Assembly (NCBI GenBank): GCA_029964075.1
Contig: CM057147.1
Coordinates: 21,783,513-21,847,512 of the forward strand
Source: Patiria pectinifera
Taxonomy: Eukaryota > Echinodermata > Asteroidea > Valvatida > Asterinidae
DNA length: 64,000 nt
Direction: 5' to 3'
The translations under genes were made by a program, and so were the position numbers. Under the pieces are notes generated by a model. The model was not told the origin of the DNA. It worked only from the letters and a program-made list of their open reading frames with translations, and did not search any database. Positions 48,601 to 60,600 of the stretch are shown here, in pieces; within the stretch, counting starts at the first letter, position 1, and each line of letters begins with the position of its first letter.

Positions 48601-51600
48601 GTAGAAGAAAACATTGCAAACGTCCTTAACTAGTCTGGATATGAACCTTCAAGCTCAAGAAAAAGAAATAATTCATTGCTTTACCAACTGAATTCTTTCC
48701 CATTTTGTCAATGTCTTTGTTCAGGGGGCACTGGTCAGAACACATTTTAGAATGAAATTCCATTTTAGAATGACATTGGGAAGAGAAACGTTATATTTTT
48801 TCTGTCCTTTTATTGAATTCATATCAATCATTTCTTATGCAATTATTATATTTTTTTGTTAAATGTACAATCAGCGGCAAAACTAGAGTTAAATTGTAGA
48901 GGGGCACCTGGGGTACATCAATTTTTCAAGGGGGGGGGGGGCACTGAAGGCAAGTGATAGATTGCTTTTGTGCAATTCACGATTTCAAGATAGTTGCGCC
49001 ACTGTGTTGCCTGTTGCAAAACCTAATTTTTGGCAAGTGACATAACTGCAACACTCATGACATTAGCGACAGGTGTGGCATTAACATATGTACGTTAATG
49101 ACAACAATGACAGATGAGGCAATCAACAGTAAAAACTGGTCAGAATTGTGAAAGGCGTGACAATCACAAGTGACACTGATGACAACTGTGGAAGGTGAGA
49201 CAGTTAACATGACAACAGTGACAACATTTGTGACAATTAGCAGTAACACTAAAGCACAATAGTCACATAGACATGACAACAATAACCCTAATGACAACGG
49301 TCGCAGATGTGACATTTAAAACTTTGACAATGGTGACATTTGTGACAATAAACAGTAACACTAATCATTTTGGTAGCAGGTGCGACAACAATAACCCTTA
49401 TGACAATGATGACAGATGCGACAACAATAACCCTACTAATAACGGTGACAGATGTGACAATTTATACCATGACAATGGTGACAATTAACAACAATTACGA
49501 CAGTGACATTCGTGACAAATAACTTATAATGACCTTTTCTTCTCCCGGTTTGCTATTGACGTCCTTCTGTCCTTTCTCCTCCCCGGCCCTCTGGATGTTG
49601 TCCAATGACTCCGGCAGGCTGTTAACGGACACCGAATCCACCTCGTCTCTCCCTAAACTGTTGATGGACAGCCTTGTGAAGGACAGAAAGTCATAGGCCG
49701 GGGAGCTCTGGTGGTGGTGAAACTCCAGCAGGGACGAGAGATTTCTACACAATGAGATCAAAAAAAGAATCACATATTAGATGTGTGATACATACATGTG
49801 CATTAAAGGTATGTACGATCATTTGCTTTTTGAGCATTTTTTTTTGGTTTGAAGCAACAAAATCGTTTAAAATCTTAAGTAGGGTGCTCAGTATAACAAT
49901 TAACCTGTTAAAGTTTCAGTTCAGTGGATACTAAACGTTTTGAGAAAACAGAGAAAACATGTGCAAAAACTGGATTTTGCTGCTCACGTATAAAAAAAGT
50001 GTGCCCGTGGGCAGCCATTTTGAAACCACCTTCAATGTTAGTTTCTCTAAAACGATACCATTTCCAAAATTTGATACCAGTTCTGTCTTTACTTTGAGCA
50101 AAATTTGTGTTCGTAAGTGGTAATTTTTCGGGGTAACTTCAAATATTCCTACGTGGTTTTAACTGTTCGCAGTGATTTGTGCAACAATTAACTGGAATTC
50201 TCAATGGTTTATACACCAAAATGTCCATTTTTAATATTGTAAGCATTGGATTTACATTAAAAAGTTTTCTAACACAATAGAAAAAATCAATATAAATTGT
50301 AACAAAATCTTTGTTCGTGTGTCATTAGTCAGAAAAATAATTTAAAGTGCACAACTTCCCAATATTGAATGGCTTAAGCTTGTGCAACACCATCTTTTAA
50401 GTTAACAGGCTCTCTGTATCAGCTCTTTTATATTTGAAAGTAAAAAGAATAAGAATCTATAGTGATCCGTACATGAGTGTTTGTGAGAGTTTGGAGATGC
50501 CTTGTTGTATGGCAAAGCAGTTCAGCAAGTGTCGGCTGATGTCAGGCAGCTTACCATCCCAGGGACCTTTGGCTTCCTGCAACATGCAAAAAAAGAGAGT
50601 TAAATTACACTCAACTACAAATACCTCATTGTATGCAAGACACATGAAAGAAACTGTACAGTCTCTTTCAAATACACATGGTTGCGGTGGTCTTTTTCGG
50701 ACAATTTTGGTTATTTTGTCGCTGGATTTATATCCAGTTATATTTGGTCTACGGACTCCAACTTGTTGGAGAATGTAACCACACTACCCAGCTCGCTGTT
50801 CAAGTAAAACATGACCCTGTATTTGCAAAAGGACTTGGACCTGAGAGCCAGTCTCAACAAGAACTGTTAACAAGGACAGTTTATATCGATTCATATGGCT
50901 AGTGATACATACGCTGATATATTTTTGGCCTTCGTATCTGTAGACGTTCGAAGCCAACTGATGATAGAATGTCAGCATGGAGGAGTTTCCTGCCTTGCAG
51001 TAATCCTAAAACCAATGGAAAATAAAGAGAGACTTCATATGAACCAGTATATACACATATAGACTGGCAATTCGGTCACTAGTGCACGTCTATGTGCCCC
51101 GAGGGACTGTGAGTGATTCGAAGGCCGAGGGAAATAGGATCCTCTTCTCAGGTCACTCACAGGCCTGAGGGAGACATAGACATGCACTAGTGACCGAATT
51201 ATGCCAGTCCATATGTGTTTTATAACTCGCCTCTGTTCAAGATAATAATAATAATAATAATAATAATAATAGTGGCATCTTATTAAGCGCAAACAGGTCC
51301 ATCACTAGGTGACGCTCATGGCGCTATACAAAGAGTAAGCACAAACTACAAAACTTATAAATGACAAAATTATAAATGACAAAACTACAAATTATAAATG
51401 CTAGGTTCAAGACATATGAAGTGCAAGGTGCAAGCCGAAGAGGAGATTAGAATGTGAACAGATAGGTTTTGAGTTCTTGTTTGAAGGAGATCAAAGAGGG
51501 AGCATGACGGATAGAGAGGGGTAGACTGTTCCAGAGAGTGGGGCCTGCGTGAGAGAAGCTTTGGTCACCCCAAGAGTGTCGGGATCGGGGAACTTGAAGA

Positions 51601-54600
51601 AGGGAGGAGTCTGATGATCGAAGCCTGCGTGGGGGGTGGTATGCCTGTATTGAGTTTTGTAAGTAGACTGGTGAGGAGCCATGGACTGCGTGGTAGACCA
51701 ACAACAGAACTTTGAAGGTGATGCGTTTGTCAACGGGCAGCCAGTGAAGAGACTGAAGGACAGGTGTTATGTGACATGCTTTCTTGGTGAGAGTGACTAG
51801 TCTGGCTGCGGAATTTTGGAGGCGTTGCAGTTTATTTAGCTGTTTATTTAGCAGAACAAGGGCTGTGATGTTTCCATTATCCATTTGTTGAAGTACGTTG
51901 TCCGTTAAATTTGTGAGAAGTGTTTCTACGCTATGATTCGAACGGTATGCTGATTGATTGCTGTCAAGTAGCGAATGTTCCTGCAAATGATCTGAGAGAC
52001 GAGAAAATGCCACACGTTCCAAGACTTTGGAGAGATATGGAAGGTTGGATATTGGACGGTAACTCTGCAAGGAATTTGTGTCCATACCAGGTTTCTTTAA
52101 TGTTGGTCGAACAATCGCTCTCTTTAGGACTTCAGGAACGACTCCAGTATCCAAGCTCACATTGATGATGTTAGTGATGACTGGAGTAATGGCAGACATA
52201 CATTTTTTTAGAAGAGAGGTAGGGATCGGGTCCAACTCACATGACTTTGCTGGTGACCTTGCCATGATGTTACGAACTTCATCTGTAGATGCAGGAGCAA
52301 GAGTGTCTAAGACTGCACGAGTTTTACGTGACGAAGATGTTTGATTGATGGCTGGCAGACTGGCACGAATAGATTCTATCTTGCTGGTGAAGAAGTTGCT
52401 GAATCGAGCAGCTAGATCTTCAGCGAAAACATGTGTTGGAAGAGGGGAAGGCTGCTTTCTGTTCAAAAGATCGCTTGCAACTCTGAACAGTCTTTTCGTG
52501 TCACCTGAGCAGTCGTTAATTCGTTTCAAGTTGTACCCTGTTTTTGCAGCACGAACTAACGATTGGACTCGCTGACATTGTTGGCGATACAACTGATGAT
52601 GTATTTCAAGCTTGGAAGATCGCCACTTCCTCTCAAGCTGCCTACGAAGAAGTTTTCCATCTGCTATTTTCTGGGTGTACCATTGAGTATTTGGTCGAAT
52701 TTTCACTGAACGTTGTTGGACAGGAGCATGTGTGTTCAGAGTAGCTATCAGAATGGAGTTGTAGCTGCCGACAGCCAGATCTGCGTTGCTCACAGTGCAT
52801 TTCTCTGTGAATGACGCTTCATTCAAATCCTCGATGAAGCAAGCAGGTTGTATAGACTGAATGTTTCGTGACACAACAGACTTTCGGGCAGTTCGTAGAC
52901 TTGGAGTATGCAGGTTGCAAGTAAGGGCGGAGTGATCAGAAATACCACGAATTATGTCAATGTCAGACAGTCCTGTGGGGTCGATCCCTTTCCGTGAAAT
53001 AAGCAGGTCTAGAGTGTGGCCACGTATATGGGTTGGCTGACGGATGTGTTGCTCAAGGCCATATGCACTTAGAACATCACAGAAACCTCTGGCCTCAGGT
53101 GAAGTTGTATCAACGTGGATGTTGAAATCTCCGGAAATAATCAAACTGGCCTTCTTGAAAAGGTAGTTGTCCAGTACATCCGAGAACTCATTTAGAAAAT
53201 CTTTGAAAGGAGTTGATGATCCTGGAGGTCTGTAGACAATGGCCAGGTGTACAGCGTTTGAGTTCTGGATGATATCCATCTGTATCAGTTCAAAGGAACT
53301 GATATTATCAAGGGCTGGATGGATTTGTACAGTTAAATCACTCCGATATAGAAAGGCGACACCGCCACCTCGTTTACCTGTCCTTGGTATGTGCTTGAAC
53401 GTGTATCCTCCAGGGTTGAGTTCTGCAATTACAGCATCATCGTCAGCGGATAGCCATGTCTCGCAGACACCAACAATATCAAATTTATTGTCGATAACAA
53501 AGTCAACGAAGGCGTTGGTTTTAATTTTCAGAGATCTTGCATTGAGCATACAGAAGGAGGTAGTATGTTCTGCTTTCGCTGTCTTGTTTGCAGTAAGCTG
53601 CACTAGGTTACTATGGCAACAGTTCGCAGATCCATTGTGTAGATAGTCCGGATGATATTCACCAGTGGAAAAAGAAGTTTGTCTTCCATAACCAATAATT
53701 ACTGGAATCAAACTTTGGGGAGTCGGCCTCCTTCTGTGAATCCCTGCTTTGCAACCTCTACGAGATCGTCTGCGTAGAGTTGTGCGTTTTCGAGGGTCAT
53801 CTGTCTTTGTGACGTCCACTGGTGCATGAATCAAGCATGGCGTCCGTCTGATGTTTAAATATGTGATTGTCCTGCATATCTGTGGCTGGAGTGGACATGT
53901 GGTGTAGAAATCAGGCCCTTGGTACAGGGAATAGAGCTCTGTAGGTTGGTACTTTAATTGAAGACAGAATGCCTGGGCAGAAGTCATCATTACTGCCCCT
54001 TGCTGACAATTGGCTAATCCATGTAGGTGTTGAGGCACAATGCATTCCCCATGAGGATTAGGTGCAGGGCCATTGTAAGTGCTTGACTTCTTGATCTCTA
54101 TTGTTGGTGGTGGTCCATTGTAGGTGCTTGTCTTCTTGATCGCTATTGTTGGTGATCGATGTTGTGTGAAAGCTGGAGCGTGGGCTGCTGTACTGATGAT
54201 CAAAGTACACAGCAATGTCCAGAAAAAGATCCCAAATATTCTCCAAAATGGGATCATATCACAGTAAGTTTGGCGAACCATGCTGATCAGCAGTTCCTAA
54301 TCTGTATCTTGGTGTAAAACTCATGATAGAAATTGCAGAAGAATAGGTCGATCAAAGTCAGAGATCGGAGCCTGAAGTGGAGCTGCCAAATAGTAGCGCT
54401 GCCAACTATTGCATCTGGGCTTCTGGGCTTTTCAGAGTTTTATAATTCAACTTCAACAATTAACCCATAAGCAATGCAACTGTGAGCAATTCAACAATTA
54501 AAGGAATGGTTTTAGTTTCCCGAGATTCAGTTGTTGAGTTTTTGATTTTTTTTTTTTAGAGGGCACTGTAACCAGTCAGAAATTTAGAGTATAGTGCCCA

Positions 54601-57600
54601 AGATGACGCATGTCTAGTACACGCTGACACAAATTTCATGCACTAGCCTATATTAGTGAACCACTAGGTGACAGCGTTTCAACCTTAGAGCAAGGAACAG
54701 TTCCTTGCTGCTATGTTTCAACCTACCAGGATGAAGAACCAGCAAGAGGTGTGTTATAATCTTTAATAGTGTGACTTGTACATTTTAGGTCCAAAAATCT
54801 TTTTCCTTTGCATTTCAGTCCTTTTTGGCTAGTGTAAACTCTTTTTTTCCCCGCTGCATGTAACCTGTAGGCTGCAGGTTTTGGATGTGCTAGAGGTTTT
54901 ATCAATACGAACATCAACATGAATAACATATTTTAAAGAAATTCCTGGAACAATACTTGAGGTCAGACGAAGACCTTAGAAATTTTTTTGTCCCGGAGTT
55001 GGATTTTGCCAACATATGGTAGTGTCATTCTGGCCCTATAAAAGTGAATGAAAATTCCTGGTTTGATAATTGTTGATGCTTAGTCCCTTTCTGGTGCCTC
55101 GCAACCCAAACCTCGTACTGTATTACTGCACTTCGCAAAATGTAGTGTGTGAATGCAAGAATATACTGTGTAAATGTTTTAGAAAACTGGAGAAGAAATG
55201 AAGAAGGAATGCTTTAAAATGTCTGCGTCAATGCCCAAAATAATCTTAAAAATCTTTCTTTGTCACAAAATGTGTGGCCATTTATGTACACAATTTGCAG
55301 ACATTTGTCCCAAACAAAGGAAAGTCTGAAATTTGTTGGGTTTCACTGAGATAAAACACAAGAACATGCTTATTTATATTGAAAAGCATTGAGTATAGCC
55401 CCAATAGACCATTATCATATTGCAGCCATTTGATTTTTCCCATTCAGATCAATGTAACCAAAGCGAGGCTGGAAGGAAAAAAAGTATGATTCCTTTTTGC
55501 ATAAAAAATACCATTCAGTACTGTTATTGGATACAGGGAACATGACTAAAATGATGGAAGCATGATAAAGGTCTATCTGACAACTGAAACTTATTATAAT
55601 ATCCATACCTCCTCCCGTACAAACTGTAGTCGCATGTGGCACTTCCCCCCGTTACTCGGTCCCGATCCCTTGGAGTTGATCTGCAGTGTGTACCACTGAT
55701 CCACGCGGGTTGCTGCTGGAAGGTCAGTTAGCGAAATAACGACCTGGCCTAAGAAGTCGTCTGTGTTCTTGTTGATGCCATGCTTGATGTGGCGAAACAG
55801 ACTACAACGACAAAGACATTGATTTTAGTTTTTCTTTACATTTGGTTTTTACAAAATGAGAAATGTTTAAGTTTTAATTTTTTTTTATTTCTTCGCTAGA
55901 TTTCTACTTCATTCACAGAAGAAAAAGAATATCATATAACATTTCAAAACATAAAATGCTTTCAGTTTTTAATTTATGGTCCTAAGACAAGGGAAGAAAC
56001 TAAACATTGCTACAGGCAATTCCAGCGTTATGAAAGAAAGTGTAATGTTAATGACAGAACCAGTTAGCCATGAAGTCTAATACTGTAACTGACTCAGAGA
56101 AATGATCCAAAAGGTTTAGTCTGTAATCTCCTTGACCATTACTAGATGATGGATGTATAAGATTTGAAAAGTACATTTTCCAGTTAAATATTCAATGAGC
56201 TCTTAAAAGCTTGTGTCACGGACATGACATAATGAAGGAATGACCCCTTCATTGTTGCCCAAGTTGTTGGTATGCTTGCTTTGGCAAGATTTCACCTGCA
56301 CAATCTGGGAGGACAAATTCTGATCGCAAAAGAGAAATTTGCTGAACTTACTTTTTAATGCCTGCCATTTTGTGGTCTGACTCCACACTTTTCCAGGCCT
56401 GCCAGAGATTGGTTTCCTCGTCCATGTCCCACATGGTCAGAGTCAGCTCCGTGTCTCGTATTGATGTTATCGGGCTACAGAACGACATAAATCAACAAGA
56501 AATCACAAAATAATTCGAAGAAATTTAAGACATTATCAGACAATTATGGATTGATAAGACCATTATGATTATAAGACCATCTGGAGGTTTTTGCATGCAA
56601 TCAGACCTCTTACCCTGTTTACCACTTTGAGTAAGATTGTAAGTGATTTTTTTTTTTCAAGTTTAAAGTGTTTTTCAAGTTTTAAGTGTGAGTTTGAATC
56701 CTGTTGATGTTTATTTGTAATTCTTGTGTCCTGGAGCAAGGTGCTTTACATCAATGAGAAAAAACAAAAAAAAGAGTTGCGTGACAATGTTTAATTGTTT
56801 CACTGAGTGACAGCAAGAGTTAACTATAAAAATAGAGAAACTGGAGAAAAATAGAATATCCCTTCAAACAGTTTGGAATGTGTACAAATTAATTTCAACT
56901 GATTTCCAACCTTCAAATACAGGATGCAGAAATGAGGGAGAGTGTAAGAGGTTAATGATAGTTGCTTGCCGTGGGAAAACCACTTTGCAATGCCATATTG
57001 GTAATTCAAGTAAAACTGAAAATGTGGGATTCCTGTATTTGATTCAATTCAACAACAAAAAGGGATAAGGTGATGAAAGAGGGATGCGATTGCTATGATC
57101 ACCTTATGATCAACATGTATTAAAGCTCACCAGCCCAACAATTCGGGCAATTCACAATGCAGTGCGCCACCAAGAGTTTGCCATGGAGAATCCATTTTTC
57201 AAGTTTATGGTCGACAAAGCATGGCCCATCTGAATGAGTGTCAGTAGACAACTCGAGATAATTTGTTATAAATTTGGGCATAGCGTTCTGCCGCCTTACA
57301 AAAAAACACACTTTTGATAAAAAGAAAAGAAAAGGGCAAACAGATACTGGAATCAGGCACACTCATGAAATAACTGACCAGAAAACAAACCAATTTCCAA
57401 TGTCCTGCGCTGCAAATTTGTCGACCATCTCCCACAATGCACTGGGAAAAACGAACTCTCTGCGGCCAACTCTTGGTGGCGCACTGCATTGCGAAACGCC
57501 CGAAATGATGGCGCATTTCAGATTTGATATCAATGATACGAGATGTGACTTTGCACCTGATTAAAATTTTAATTCATCTATAAGAGCCCCTTTTACATTT

Positions 57601-60600
57601 TGAATCGACAAATGATATCCCGGGGTTACACGGAGAAACTCTTTTTGACAAGACTGACCGACAAAAGAACTTGACTTACATGTCAAAGCTTTCGTTCCAC
57701 ACGGGATGCAGCGTGGCCTTCTGACAGGTTGTCTTGAAGACGCACTCTGCCTCCATTGACTGGCTGTGTACGGGAGACCTCGGTGACGCGATGCCACTCC
57801 CGTCCGCAGAATTCTTGCGCTTGTGCAGCCTGCTGGTCACCGTTAGAGTGTCCGATCTCTGCTTTTGGAATTGGTGGGTGACAGAGTTGGACGTGGCGTC
57901 GTCCGATTTCTTCCTCCCTCCTTTCTTGAAGCTCCGTCTGCCGTCCGAGTTCCTCCGGGAGACCTTCTCGGAGCCGGGGACTGGGGGCGTGGGGGCAGGG
58001 CACGTGGGGTCATCTGGGAAGGAGTTCCAGTGGGTGAGGTGGGGGTGCTTCTCGTGAGATGGGGAGTGGTGGTGCTCATCCTTGCATACAGTCAGGAGGC
58101 AGTAGGGATCACTCATTCCTAGAAGAAGAAAAAATCAAGAAGATGCAAGAAATTAATTTAAACTTTTAGAGGAAGCTCATAACAGAAACTGGTCATTATG
58201 TAAGTCAAGAAAAAGGAATGATTTATGTAGACTAGGTGCATAAAAGGACCTTTGGTAGTAAAAATGTAGTACATGACTGTTAATACTGACAGCACACTGA
58301 CTGCCTTGTGGCCATGCGTGAGTTCCACTCAATGAAGATACTACAGGCTTGTGCATATTGTCTTGAAAACTGGACACATGCATTCTAGCAACACAGTCGG
58401 CCTACCCTTTACTGTCTCGCGAGCTGCCATATACATGTACATATTCAGCAATTCAAGATACAAATGTTTTGTAACATTTTTACATGCGAATTAGCAATCA
58501 ACTTCTCTTCAACAAAGTTTGCTCCGATGCTAGTAATTTTGTCCTTTAAAACAGTATTTTGCGGTGCTGTTTATCAGACTTACAAATGTAGGAGAAAAAT
58601 TTAATGAAAGAGAAATCAAGACCCTTTTTCAGTCTTACCATTTGCATCCATGCCAAGGATGTCCCTAGCCTCAACCACTGTCACTTTGAGCATACACGCT
58701 GGGGGCTACAAAACAACAACATACAGTTGAGAAAATGTTGCTTTTAATAATGACTGCAGATAGGAGTTGAAATGTGATGGGATGGGATAATCCAAGTAAC
58801 AGTACATGTTCATTGTAATAATTTTTGACATTTTAAGTCTAAAAGTATATTCATAAACACCCGAGACAGTGATCAATTCCTATTGGTCGAGAGCCTCCCA
58901 CGTGGGTTGTTTTAAACGTTGATAAAACATTGACTAATTTAAAACACTTTTTTCCGGCAACACTGCATTCTGCAACACATCGCGCAGTATGCGCACATGC
59001 GCGGACTAATCTCCATTTAAGGAGATTTCTTAGTATTACTCGCGCAAGGCACATACCATAAAATGAATGTGAACATAATGTTAGAAAGTATATACAAATA
59101 TATATATATATATATACAGTGAGTTGACATGTACTTTTCAACTAATTAAGTTAGTCATATCGCTATTAAAACCATATTTACCTTATTACTCAGTTCATCT
59201 TGCATCATATCAACATGGATCTCATTTGGGACATTGAAAACCTGGTTAAAAAACGAAAGAAGCAATTTGACTAACATGTTGCATCAGAAAACGTTTTTAT
59301 TTACGTTTACATGCATGTCTTGGTGTTTTTATACTGGTAGGTTAACAAATTTGTAAAGGTACTGGTGAATTTCTGACAAGTAAAGCAAATTTATCTTTTG
59401 TAAATAACTGATAAAATTTGACCAGGCTTTGGGTTATTATTTGACCAGAGTTTGGCACAGTTTACTCGTAAGGTGTCATGCTTATTTTTGTAACATTACA
59501 ACTTTCCACTCTAGGTATCACACACATAGCTGATTAAAAGCAAACATGATTTTCACATTTTTTTCCTATTTGACAAATTTAGTCACATCTTTGTTCTGTG
59601 TGCCACAACAAGCATTTACATGTCCCCTTTACTTTTCTTTTGGTCTGAAAGGCATATACCGGATCATTTGCATTTGTCCCAAAAGTAACCTACCAAATTA
59701 TCATAAAGCTTACTCGGATTAAAGATTATACTGGTACTAAACACCCTGTGAAATTAGTCTATCTGGCTTGCTGTCATTCAGAAGAAATCAAGAAATGTAG
59801 GTGATTTCCAACGATCAGCCAATTGACTGATTTTATAAAATGAAGAGTGCTATGAACGAAATTAATTGATCAAAAGATTGTGCATGGTTCTCACTGTTTT
59901 CTCAAAAAGTGCAATATCCTTTGAGCTGAAACTTCAACAGGTTAGGTTTTTAACATTCTTCTTTGGAGTGTAAGTGGTGTTTCCATTGGAAACGAACAAA
60001 ACACATGAGAGGCAAATGCCTTCAAATCCAATTTGGAGGGAACTAAATACTTTCTGCCAATGAAATTCCAAGCCCATATTGTAGACGGAATATTTACCTT
60101 TTGCAAATGTGCAGCCAACTGCAGAGGGTTTGCATTGCTGGCGTTTATTTTCCCAAGGGGATGGAGGAAGGTCTGCAACAACTTGGTGTAGAAATCCACA
60201 AACTAGAAAAGGAGAATTGGATTGTTGATTTTAATAACTAATTACGGTCCCTTCAATGTTTACATCGGTAACAACTCGTATTTCTCTTCAAGGTTCAAAA
60301 ATACAAACCCCTCAATATCATGCCCAATTAGTTTCGCTTTATTCCATTCCAGGTCATTAAACTTGTGGCTTATACATTTCACGGAGATGTGCATTTTGAA
60401 TAGATGATGCTTCAATTGAGAAATGCACTGTGTCATACTATCATAAATTATACCATTTGGGAGACACTTTCGCGTCAGAAATACCTTTGGGAAAAATGTG
60501 GAATTAGGGAGACATTTCAATGTCGCCTTGTAAGCTCCTGTTTAGAGGCAAATTTTTTCCAGTTAATAAAAATACCAAAATTTGTTGAGGTAGGATAAGG

